Positions 23,455 to 33,761 of a stretch of DNA of 64,000 bases are shown here, piece by piece. Location of the stretch: contig CM031553.1 in NCBI GenBank assembly GCA_018466975.1, positions 682,001 through 746,000 on the forward strand. Direction: 5' to 3'. The DNA comes from Sparassis latifolia (Eukaryota; Basidiomycota; Agaricomycetes; Polyporales; Sparassidaceae). The notes under the pieces were generated by a model. It saw only the letters and a program-made list of their open reading frames with translations. It was not told where the DNA came from and made no database searches. Made by a program: the position numbers and the translations under genes. The stretch's first letter is position 1, and each line of letters opens with the position of its first letter.

Positions 23455-24410
23455 GGCAAAAGAGTGGAGGGGAGATCAAACGATGGAGAGGTCTAGGGGG
23501 AATGGACCACGTCGAACACACTGGGGGGCATGAAGTACTTGCACGTCGCGCGCGTGGTTCCCAAACTGCTGAACGATAGGATGTGAGCGATGATGGATCG
23601 TCAACTTGGCGCAGACGCCTGTGGCTACTTCTAACAAATCCGGTGGAAATACGGCGGCCAATAAACGTAAAAACTGTCAGATCCGGGCTAATTGGGTGCC
23701 AACAGGGAGGGGATCCCTGAAGAGAACTCCACCAACTGGAGGTGAATCATTCGTAGAATCCAAGGGAGTGCCCAAGCAAGTGGGTTCGCCGCTGTCACAC
23801 ACACCACAGCAGGAATATATTTACCACGCTCAAGGGGAAGGCTGCGTCGCGTCCGCATGGGCGAATATCATCGCGGCTCCCAATTTCATCCGATTATTCA
23901 TGCGGTGTTAGTTTCGGCGTCAACGCCTACAGCTCCCCGGGGTGCTGGCCTCATCATTCGTTCGTGGTGTCGTCCATCGACAAGAGATCAAGTGATAGTT
24001 GGCGCAGGCGACGCAATCCCGCAAACAAGACACACCTGCGTAAAACTTGTAGGTTCCATTCTGGATGTCATAGGCAGAAAGGAGAGCGCAGAGCTCAGAC
24101 TGAAGGTAGGACGATACTATGACGACCAATGGCAAGCTGTCGACGTCAAACACAAGCGCGCGGAGAAATTAATTGTGGGGCGTCGATTGGCCCTTCGAAG
24201 GTGTCTCGTATTCAGTAACGACTCGTAACGTCACAGGCAACTCTCACGCGTCAGATCTCAGATCACGCGCCGGCTTCCTAAAAAGTTTGTTCTCGTGACC
24301 TAAACTACTACCGAGTCTCCCCGTGAATGCAAGCTAACCAAACCGACTCCCCCCGCTGCAGAGCACCAATAGACCGCAATATCTGTCGGGAGCGAATAAA
24401 AAATCCAGCT
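23455..24410. other. Intergenic, no gene seen
   Basis: About 950 bp with only short frames of no recognisable content. No tRNA, repeat or motif is apparent by eye. Confidence 0.4.
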
Positions 24411-25264
24411 TCAGACGCAACATCCCCATGGATTCCGAGGCGACGCCTGGTCCCACAGAATTCTCGGCCAATAATCACGGGAGGTATTTACCAGGCCGCA
24501 CCGTGATGCGAGCGGACTCTGACTGCACATACGGGCAGCGTCGGCCGTCATGCCATCAGCCCCAGAAGCGCCGATGAATCGCGTCGCAGTACGACACTCG
24601 GGCCACGCCAGACTCACGCGCGGTAGGGTCGCTGAACGCATCATCATCTCCCACAACAAAGGGAGATACAACTTGAGATAACATACCTTATGTGGTCTGG
24701 TGAGATCCTCCAGAGATACGATCCGGCGGGCCAGATGGATGTAGAGCCTAAGGTGACCTATAACAGCTAAGTCCACCCAAAGGTGCCTTTCCGGCGTCCA
24801 GTGAATTCTGCGCATCAAACGTGTTCGTGCTCGTCGAGACCGGGTCCGTCTCACCGCGCAAGTCTCGTCGTCCCACCCGATGAGTGCGGGTTCTCTCTCA
24901 TGAATCTCGGCAATTGAAACGCACATCGCGTTATATCGAACCGCTATCCATCGCACCAAAAGGCTGGGGTCCACCTGCCCGACCCACTATGCCCGATCAT
25001 TGCTCGATATGAACTCGCAATCGCAGAATTCTGAGAACGAACGTACCGGTGCTTCGCGAGATTGCCGCGCCCAGCTATGAAGAGGGATCTCTCGGTGAAG
25101 CCATAGACATACGGACCAGCGATACGGCGGTCGCTGTGCAGCGGCGCCTTGAAAGGACTGGTGGTATGCTTCGTCATTGGTGGGAGGCCATCAGTAATGC
25201 TATATTGTAGCCAAACCAGAACCCGAGAGGGTGTATGTAGCTGACAAGAACGTGTCAGGTTCAC
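24411..25264 (-). CDS. Possible uncharacterised multi-exon gene or gene relic
   Basis: Two adjacent minus-strand frames look like exons of one gene. 25054-25264 reads SRVLVWLQYSITDGLPPM, SPFKAPLHSDRRIAGPYVYG and FTERSLFIAGRGNLAKHR up to a GTACGT donor. After an acceptor near 24980 the next frame continues VDPSLLVRWIAVRYNAMCVS and IAEIHEREPALIGWDDE. The combined sequence has ordinary amino-acid composition and sensible splice signals, but beyond about 24860 the frame becomes arginine-rich and unconvincing. I do not recognise a family, and start and end are not resolved. It may be a decaying gene. Confidence 0.3.
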
Positions 25265-26857
25265 CAGATTTGTGGGATCAAGAACGACAGAAAAGAAAAA
25301 CGGGGGGGAGCAGAGGCGACCCTTCAGTTTTAGGCCCGAAAAGAATTTGCAGGGGGGTCAGATAAGTTCGGTCCGCCTCAAAAGCATTTTTGTGGGATCG
25401 AGTTGTGGGTTTGCAGATGCGTAAAGGGAGCGACACGGAGAGCAGAAGCGCCCTCCCCGAATGTCTTAAAGAACGTCCTCGTGTCATAGACCTGGCAATA
25501 TAGCCGGTATAAATTTTCAGACGGAAAACGTGAATCAAGGACAGACAAGTGACGTCACCCTGCTGCAGTGCCGCTGCTAGTGAACGTCCTGGGGACATCT
25601 AGAAATATTGCACCGAAAATTCGCGATTCGTAGGGACGATTTAAAGATCATCGTCAGCTGTAGCATGAGTACCGAAGCTTCATACGCGTTGCAGCTGACA
25701 TGAGGGTACTTACCGTGACATGAGGGCACCGTGACATGGCGTCGCCGTGACGATTCGCGTCTCGTAACGCGTCTAATCGTCACGCAAATGCCAATTGAAT
25801 CAAAGTGCAGAATTCGTGATACAGCCCCCTACTTTCCTATACACATTCTCCTGTAAGCGCGCGAAGGTTCGGGATGCTGTTTGACTCCAGATCTACGGCG
25901 CTGCATGCCAAACATAACTTCTGCAAACCAAAAACGGGCGGCATCAATACTCGGAAGTATTAGAAGACCTGATATGGATCCCCGAGCAAGAACGGAACGT
26001 TACCTTGTCACCCGTCTCGCATTGAAATGCAAGGGGTCGCATACGGCTCTTTCTCTCAGGGAACTTCAATGGTGAGAATGCACGCGGCTCCTTTCCGTGG
26101 ATTGCATTCCACCCGGTGGAGCAGTTCATTCTCCCTGTGAGCACCCAGTAAGTACTTCGCGAACCGTAGGGCACTTCCAAGCTTTACAGTTCAATTGACT
26201 CCTGAGTTAGACCGAAGCTTGAGACAGCTGAAGATGCAGTGGCCCATGGCCCTGCTAAAGCCTGCTGCCAAGCACCATACCCCGCAATATTAACGGCAGT
26301 CGGACCACCATCATCGGACAACAAGGTTCAGCGCTGTTCCCAGTACTGTCATCTGGCGAGGACATCCTGGGATGACTTCCAGTGAGGTGGACTGATCCCG
26401 CAAGTAGAAGTTGATGTGAATCAAGCACACGACTTGACGTCTCCCCACGTCAGTGTCTGTGCATCAACGAATTCCAGATTCGTCCTCTCGTGTTTTGGTG
26501 GCGCTGAATTCTACCACCGCATTTACTGGCGAATCTAGCGATTCACTAACCATCTAGTCAGCCGACGGACCTGGAAGTATCTGGCAGCGGGAAACAGGGC
26601 TCCTGAAATGGTATATATGCCAGAGATGTTGCACTTGGAATAGTTGTACTGTACACAGTGCCATCTAACAACAGAATACGAAGGTCTTCGGACGAGATCC
26701 GGATAGAGGCGAGAAGGAGAGAGATATCGTACGTACTAGATCGGCGACAACATAAACAGAATAATATATCGAACAAATGTATGAACGTGCCCGACGTGTG
26801 TGCGTCATCGAAAACGAAACCGAAGGGGGGAAAACTGGTCGACCCAGGCGGACGGCC
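25265..26857. other. Intergenic region with a strong hairpin
   Basis: About 1.6 kb without a supported gene; small frames only. It includes the hairpin at 25746-25784 and nearby short repeats of CCGTGACATGAGGG-type sequence at about 25690-25745. The right part is the presumptive 3' UTR of the phosphatase gene. Confidence 0.4.
25746..25784. repeat. Perfect 10-bp stem hairpin, extendable
   Basis: CGTGACGATT at 25746-25755 is exactly complementary to AATCGTCACG at 25775-25784. Inside it CGCGT (25756-25760) can pair with ACGCG (25767-25771), with a 3-nt bulge. I know no function; it could be a hairpin RNA or a remnant of a mobile element. Confidence 0.6.
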
Positions 26858-29277
26858 TCATGCATAAACAGAGCTCTCGAGCCCCGCCTTGCTCACGCGC
26901 CGCATCGGCTGCAGCGTCGCTTCGTCGACCGGAGCCCGGCGCGCATGGCGATACCGTCCCGACGCGTCCTTGATCTCCGTCTCCTGGCCTGAGTCGCCCA
27001 GCGACGCCGAGTCCACCGCACTCGGCGTAGGCATTACATGGAACGAATGCTGGCTCGTGAACACGGGCGGCAGGCTCTCGCGCACGTTCTGCGGGCGGCG
27101 CCCGCCCAGCGCGACCTGGTAATTGGCGCCGACGCCGCTGCCCCCGCTCGCAGAATCCTCGCCGCTGTCTGGGTCTGCAGGCGGCGGCACCTTGACTACG
27201 CCGACGGACTTGCCACCGAGCTCCTGCTCCTCGAAGGTCATGAGCTCCGAGACGAACCCAATATTGGGCGAGATGCCTTTGCGCCGCTCGAGCACGAAGG
27301 CGTAGGCGCGTGAGAGGGTCCAGTGGTTCGCGTGTATAAGATATGCCATTACGGCCGTGACAGATCGCGACTTGCCTGCCTTGCAGTGCACGAAGGTCGG
27401 CGCAGAGTGCAGACGTGCGTCGTCTTCGAAGCAAAAGCGATATGAGCACTAAGCCGTAGAACTGAAGGAGAAAACTCACCTAGAAGGTCACAGACCTCGC
27501 GCACGCCTCGCGTGATATTGTCTTCCTCAACTGTGTCTCGCATGGGAATGCGAATATAGCGCTCAAAGCGTTCACGCAGTCGTAGATCATGATCGTCATC
27601 GCATTCCGCAGCGAGGTTCAATATTCGCTTCACACCCAGCGCGAACAGCTCCTCGACGTGCTCTTCTGCCGTGAGCTCGGGACCGAGGAAGAGAAAATTC
27701 GGTAGAATTGTTGATACAGTGAAAATAGGGTATGGTTCCTCCGTTGTCGGCGGCTGCGAAGAATCGAGTCGTGCAGTGGAGGGCGAGCGCGGCATTGGCG
27801 TCGATGGGGTATGTGGTGTGCTGGATCCCGCACCAGGAAACGAGGGTGATGGTGGTGGGAGAAAGTCGTGCGAGCCAAAATTGGCGGATAGCAGCCGAGC
27901 AGATCCCGGCGGGGAGTGATTCGCAAAAGATAGATTCAGGTGTGAGGGAGAACGCGAACGCGAGCGTAATGAGTGGTCAGACCCAGGAAGTGGTGGCGCA
28001 GACAGCGTCGCCGCTTTTATGGGCGCAGTGCGCACCTGCAACTTCGGCATCCCTGCGTTCAGTCGCTCCGCGGAAGTCGTGTCCAATTTCCTTAATGTGG
28101 GTATACTTGGCCGCCGCGGTGGTGGCGGTCGAGAGAAAACAGTTTGTGACGGTGGTGGCGAAGGTGTGGCATAATCACCCATAGCGTGCCATGTATGTAT
28201 CGCAGACGGCATTGTCGCGAACGGTGAATGTAACGTCTGCTCAATTTCGGGAAGGTTCCTCGTCCGCGCCGCACTCGACACGTCCAGCTGGAACAATCCC
28301 GCCGACTGGCTCGTCGGCTCCTCCCTGCGTTTGTTCGTGGTCGCAATTAGTTGACGGAGATAGGGATGCTGCCGTGCGGAGGCCAAGCCGCCTTCGAGGT
28401 AGTCGACGTTCCCGTGGTCGAGTAGGGGCACAATCACCGGTAACAGCCCCCATGCCGTCGCCCCCGTGTTGTGGCGCTCCTTATCCTCCATCGTCTCGTC
28501 GTACACGATCACGTCTCCATCCCAGTCCCCACTCGTCATCATGTCGTCCCACAGCCGCTTGCCCTCCTCCGTCGGGATGAACTGCCGCAAAGCGTCCAAG
28601 TCCTGCAGCCCGCCCCCCGGCTTCCGCGACCGCTTGAGGATCAGGGACGGGATCGCCATGTTGATGCTCCCTTCAATATGGCTCTGGTGGAACAGCCCAA
28701 CCGGTCGTGTGTCGATCAGTAGCGGACGTGTCGGTGCGGAAAGGCGTGCTACGAGTATCGCCGGGTCGATACCGGTCGGGAAGTGCTCTTTGCGAGATGA
28801 GGACGTCCAGTTGTCTGCGTCCACGTAGAATGCGCTTAAAGGTGTGGCGCGGGGTTCGGAGACGGGTGTAAAGTACGCGCTGTCGGGGCTCATACTTGAG
28901 GTCGGGCTTGGCGAAGGCTGTGGTCGTTCCCGCTCTGCCCAGGAGCTGTACGGTGGCGATGCCGGTTGGCGGGTGCGGACGGAAGAGGACGAGCGCAGAG
29001 GCCGTAGACGCAGGTTCTTTTGTACATTCCGTCGAAGTCTCTCCAGTATAGCGAAGTCTTTCGAGAGTTCGTCCGAATTGGCGTCCGAGTCTGTCTCGAG
29101 GTGCGACTGGTAGTCAATCGGTGAGTCAGACGAGCCGGTAGATGGGGAGGAGAGGTTCAACAAGTCTTCGTCATCAATTGGTGTCTCGAGCTCGATAATA
29201 GTGTTAGAAAGACCAGGACGCTTTGTCGTCGTGACCTGAAGAGTGAGATTGGTTGGACGACCTTTCCTTGGAGGCAT
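26858..29277 (-). CDS. MSG5: Rhodanese plus dual-specificity phosphatase (MSG5/CPP1-type MAP kinase phosphatase)
   Basis: Two exons, 27480-29277 and 26858-27423 (56-nt intron), encode 787 residues. After a Ser-rich N-terminus the protein has a rhodanese/CDC25-like domain (about residues 175-320: ILVARLSAPTRPLLIDTRPV, HQSHIEGSINMAIPSLILKR, DVIVYDETMED). It lacks an obvious active Cys and probably docks the MAP kinase. A long disordered Pro/Ser linker follows. The C-terminal dual-specificity phosphatase domain starts NFLFLGPELTAEEHVEELFA and has the P-loop VHCKAGKSRSVTAVMAYLI (HCxxGxxRS, catalytic Cys present) near 27362-27390. The tail is disordered. Such enzymes dephosphorylate Thr and Tyr of fungal MAP kinases and reset pheromone and cell-wall signalling. 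The ATG at 29277 is the first Met of the frame. The gene is divergent from DEF1. Confidence 0.88.
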
Positions 29278-29640
29278 GAGGCTCTGCAAGTAAATGCAGA
29301 TTATGTGTCGCCTTCCAGAAGTTCTGAACGAGACCTTTAGCAGAAAACTTCAGTAGCAGCTACAGTTCAGGATAGTACCAGCTAGTTGGAGGATGGACGT
29401 GATGAGCTTGGAGCTGCAGCCTGTGATGAGCAAATTTTGAGTATGTAAGGGGATATCTAACTGGTTTTGGAGATACAAAATCACACTTATATAACTAAAA
29501 CTACTTTTTTTCATAATAGCCATTATTAATCTAATTGGTGTTCCAAACTAACGCATTGCGCGTAAGTCGCCTGCTTCCCAACGCGTTCCCATTTTCCGTC
29601 ACGGTCCACCCCAAAAAAACATACAAAAGATCCCGTCCCA
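29278..29640. promoter_or_regulatory. Shared divergent promoter of the MSG5-like and DEF1-like genes
   Basis: 363 bp between the two ATGs. It is locally AT-rich (29480-29535, with TATAAC and CATAATAGCCATTATTA) compared with the flanking genes. TTATATAA at about 29487 is a TATA-like candidate. Confidence 0.5.
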
Positions 29641-32600
29641 ATGTATCAATCCCCTAACTTCCGCAGAACACAGCAGTTGCAACCCGCTGTGCAAGACAAA
29701 TACCGCACCCAAGCTTCAACGCTCCAAGAACTTTTCCCTGCATGGTCCAACGAAGGTATTTTCCGCCACCACATCCCTCTCTTTCGATGCTCAAATGCTC
29801 GTGCGACCCCACAGATCTGCAATCTGTGCTCGACGAAGTGAATGGAGACATAGGGCTTGCAGTAAGTAGGATCAGTGAAGGTAGGTTTTTACTTGTGTTG
29901 TCATTGCACCATTAATCCGTCGCCAGGTCATGCTGAGCAGTGGGGCTCTGTCAACCGTAAGAAGGACAAGAAACCGACCACTTCGCCTTCACTTCAGTCG
30001 AAAGAGCCTTCTTCTCCCAGGAGTGGTGAGTTCCGCGGTGCCAGAGGCGGTCGCGGTGGAAGAGGTGGTGCTGGACGGGGCGGCGCAGCACGAGGGTCGT
30101 TCGCCCGCGGTGCCCACCATGAGACCAACGGCCACCTGCCCAGACGTTCTCACGGCACCGAAACAGCGGTGTCCAAGCCAGAGGCATCCGCTTCTACCAC
30201 CGCTACTCCTGTTGCGGCTCCATCGAAGCTAGCGGAGGATGGCGCACAAACGCCTGCCGAAGCCTGGGAGCATCCCCCCTCGGAGGCGACTACTAACGCT
30301 GCGCCTTCTACCCAGTCTGCATGGGGAACGAGCACGCCTACAACTTGGGGAGGTGATACCGCCGTTAACGGCTCAGCTGCCCATCCTGCTCACGCTCCCA
30401 GTGCTGCTCCCCAACGCCCTGCGTCCGTGAAGGTGACCAAAACTCCAGCAACGTCCAAGATGTCCTGGGCGCAGATTGCACGGTATGTGTTTTCTGATTG
30501 GCCTCATGTAGTTCTTCCCCCAACGTAGTGCATGTCGTAGACCCCACGAGAAGGCAGCACCTACTCCATCTGCTCCCGTGCCTGCTTCAACGGTTGCTCC
30601 TGCTATTGTTCCTGCTCCCTCAACTGCACCTCTAGCTGCACCAGAACACAGTCCTCTGCTAGAGGAGGCCCCCGCGGAGCTACCGCAACAAGGTTGGGAA
30701 GAGCCAACTACTGTACAAGCTCCTACATGGGAAGATGAGCCGCCCGCTGTGCTTGCAGCTGATACATGGGCTGCGGAGACACAACGTACTGCTGAAGAGC
30801 CGAAAGCAGTGGAGGTTGAAGTGCATGTACCCGAAGAGCCAGCTGTCGTTCCTGAACATGCTGTTCCCAGTGCGCTTCCCCCCCAGCTGCAGCAGCCACC
30901 TATAGTCGAATCACTCCCGGCCGTCGTGAAACCGATCACCCCGGCTGCTCATACACGACCAGCAGCCGTGGCGCACCGCAGCAGCGCGAAGTTCAAGACG
31001 ACGGATCAGGCCGTGGTCATGCCCAGCTCAAACTTTGGAACCGTGGAGAAAGTTGGCATGCAGTTTGGCAGCTTGAGCGTTGGTGGCGATGACCTTGATG
31101 TAACCACGTATGTGTTGCCGCTCATTGTCAACGATATCAGTTACTGATCAGTATTTCTCTAGGTATGAACCCGCTTCACCGGAAGAGGTGTCTGTTCGCG
31201 CAACCGAGCCAAGTGCTTTCGACCCACAGCTGTCTTCACAACCGTCGTCCGTCCCTGCACCTGCGCAGCTTCAGGAGACACCTGCTACACCTATTATCTC
31301 TCCTCCTACACAGCCAAGTGCTGCACCCAATGTTTTCCAGCAGGCGCTACCACAGCAGGTACAGCAACAGCAGCATCAACAACAGCAGACACAACAACCC
31401 ACCCAGCATGTTGCTCAACCGCAGCACTCATTACCTCCTTCCCTCACCCAACCTGTTGTTCCCACTCAAGCCCAAATCCAAGCCCAACCTTCCTTACCTG
31501 CATCCGGTACATCCACATCCTCTATATCCCAGTACTCGCAGTCTCTCCCGCAGCAATCCATTTCCAACCACCAGCTCCCTCAGTCGCAAGCGCAGCAGCA
31601 GCACCTTCCATATGTGCAACATGGTCTCCCCTCACACTTCGAGCCCGCGCAGAACCAAGCACACTCTCCGTCCATTCCGCACGCCCAACAGCAACAGCAG
31701 AGCCTTGGTGGAGCCTCGTACTTCCGCCAACCTGAGGCACCGTACTTCCACACCCCAACTCCGCCCGCGACTCAGGCGCAAGAGAGCCCATATGGTGCGT
31801 TTGGCCAGCTCGGCCAGCAGCAAATCCAGCACCAAGGCCAGGGCTCGCGCCTCACAGGCTTTGGCGGTGAATATGGCTACACCGACACCCAGAGAGTATG
31901 TTTCTTTTGGCATACACCCTTGATATCTCAGACTTACTTGGCGATTAGCAGACTTTTTATGATTCGTACTCTGGCTCCGCTGGTTTCGGGAACCATAACG
32001 TACTTGGTCATGACGAAATCAAGGGCCTGCCCGGTGCTCAGCAACAGTCTCACGGTGCACCCGGCCTTCCTCCTACCAATTCTCAGTCGTCTCAACAACT
32101 TCCCCCCTCATCACAAACAAACCAGGCGCAGCCGAATGCAGGCCAGGGCCCGCAACAAAGCTACCCTCCACCCCTCCCATACTACTTCCCCTACCCGCAG
32201 AACCAGTACTACGGCTCCCCTTACAACTCTGGTTACACCGTGCCGCAGCCCTTCGTGAAGTACCCGACCGTTTTCCAAGCAGGACCGCCCGGACCGCAGT
32301 CTGCGCCGTCGCCTGCCGCGAAACAAGGACCGGGCGCGGTGCAGCCACAGTCGCCGTATGCCCAGAACCTGTATGGACAGCAACACCCGTCGAGCGCGTA
32401 CGATGATCTTGGGTACCAGCATCACTCTCAGCACTCCCACGCGCAGAGCGTCGGCAGCACGATCCCGCAGGCTGAGTATGGCAAGTCGCTCTACGGCGCC
32501 GGTGGCCAAGGAATGCAGGGTTTCATGGGCCTCGGCCAGTCGAACGGCCCTTCGTCGGGTCCGCCCATCGGCCAACGCGCGGGCGGCGCCTCCCCTGAGA

Positions 32601-32905
32601 CCGTGTACAAGCCGTACGGCGGGAACGTGGGCGTCAAGGATGTCGGTGGGGGTGTTGGTGTTGGACAGGGCGGTGTCGGCCAACCACAGACCCGCGGTGG
32701 CGTGCAGCAGCCCGCTCAAGCCGGGTTCTATGGTGCGCAAAGATTCGGTGCGGGCACATCGGCGGTGCCGCAGAGCCAGCAGGCGCAGCAGCACCAACCG
32801 CAGGGCCAGGTTCCGCAGGGTCATATGGGCGGCTACCCACAGGGCGGGTCGGATGCGGGCCAATTCTACACGTACCAGCCGAGACAGCAGCAATATTGGC
32901 AATAA
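29641..32905 (+). CDS. DEF1: Def1-like RNA polymerase II degradation factor (CUE domain, glutamine-rich)
   Basis: Six exons in phase, 29641-29755, 29815-29880, 29927-30482, 30541-31107, 31163-31895 and 31949-32905, encode 997 residues. Residues about 22-65 form a CUE domain (DKYRTQASTLQELFPAWSNE, DLQSVLDEVNGDIGLAVSRI). An RG-rich stretch (GGRGGRGGAGRGGAARG), an Ala/Thr/Pro-rich region and then a long Gln/Pro/Ser/Tyr-rich low-complexity half follow, including runs of QQ and PYxQNQYYG-like repeats. Def1 recruits elongin-cullin ligase to stalled, ubiquitinated RNA polymerase II through CUE and is processed from the cytoplasm to the nucleus. The architecture, an N-terminal CUE followed by a Q-rich tail, is what supports the call, since the tail is not conserved. 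The start is the ATG at 29641, shortly before the CUE domain. Confidence 0.85.
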
Positions 32906-33761
32906 TTATCCGGGCTGACTGCGTTTTTCACACTCCAAAGATGAACTTGGCTTGCAAGTCGTATGCATGAGCTGTGTCAGTGGTCGTGTTCGCTATCTCG
33001 TGTCTCCTCTTCTCTCGTACTCATTCTCTGCTTGACCCGTTGCAATGGTGTTGTGTCTCGTTTGATTTCCTTCCTGTCTTCGTTCGTCATCTTGCTAGCG
33101 CTGCCTAGGCCTGTTTCATCTTTACTTGTCTCTTACATATCGTACATCTCATCTCCGTCACATCTCATCCTCACGTGTACATTTGTGATCTACCTGCCAG
33201 CTTTCAGAATGCCTATCTATGATACAGCCTCAAAACAGCGAACATACGACTCGGTGGACGTCAGTCCATAACATGAAAGCCTCGGGCCGTTGTCAATAAT
33301 ATTGCTATCGAGCAACAAACCCGGCGAGCTCATCCATTCTTTCGACAGCGAGCTAGTGAGAGTTGGCGTTTGAGGAACAACTTATACAAGACAGAAAATA
33401 AGACTTTTAGACACGCCAGTACTCACATCCTTACCAATTTCTCTCCCCAGGAAATCGCGATTGCAGGAATTAATGCGATGGTATATCTGCAAGGTCACGG
33501 CGGAAGGTGTTGATCGGTACAATATCCAGGCCGGACGCTCATCATGTCTTTCTATGAATTCTCGGTATGTCGGAACGGGTCGCTTTTTTTGGCCTTGGTA
33601 TACTTGACAGTCAAATTCAAAAACAGATTGTGTCTAGTGGTACGCTCTTGTGCACACAAGTTAATCGGTGCAATAATTGCAGAGTGTGCAAAGGATCAGT
33701 AATCAGGGCACACGTCAGAGAGCGACAACTTAGCACTGAAATTAACTTATCTAGGGAGCTT
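32906..33761. other. Convergent intergenic region
   Basis: 856 bp between the 3' ends of DEF1 (+) and the amidohydrolase (-). 32960-33230 is pyrimidine-rich and its open frame has no domain. I see no gene. Confidence 0.5.
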
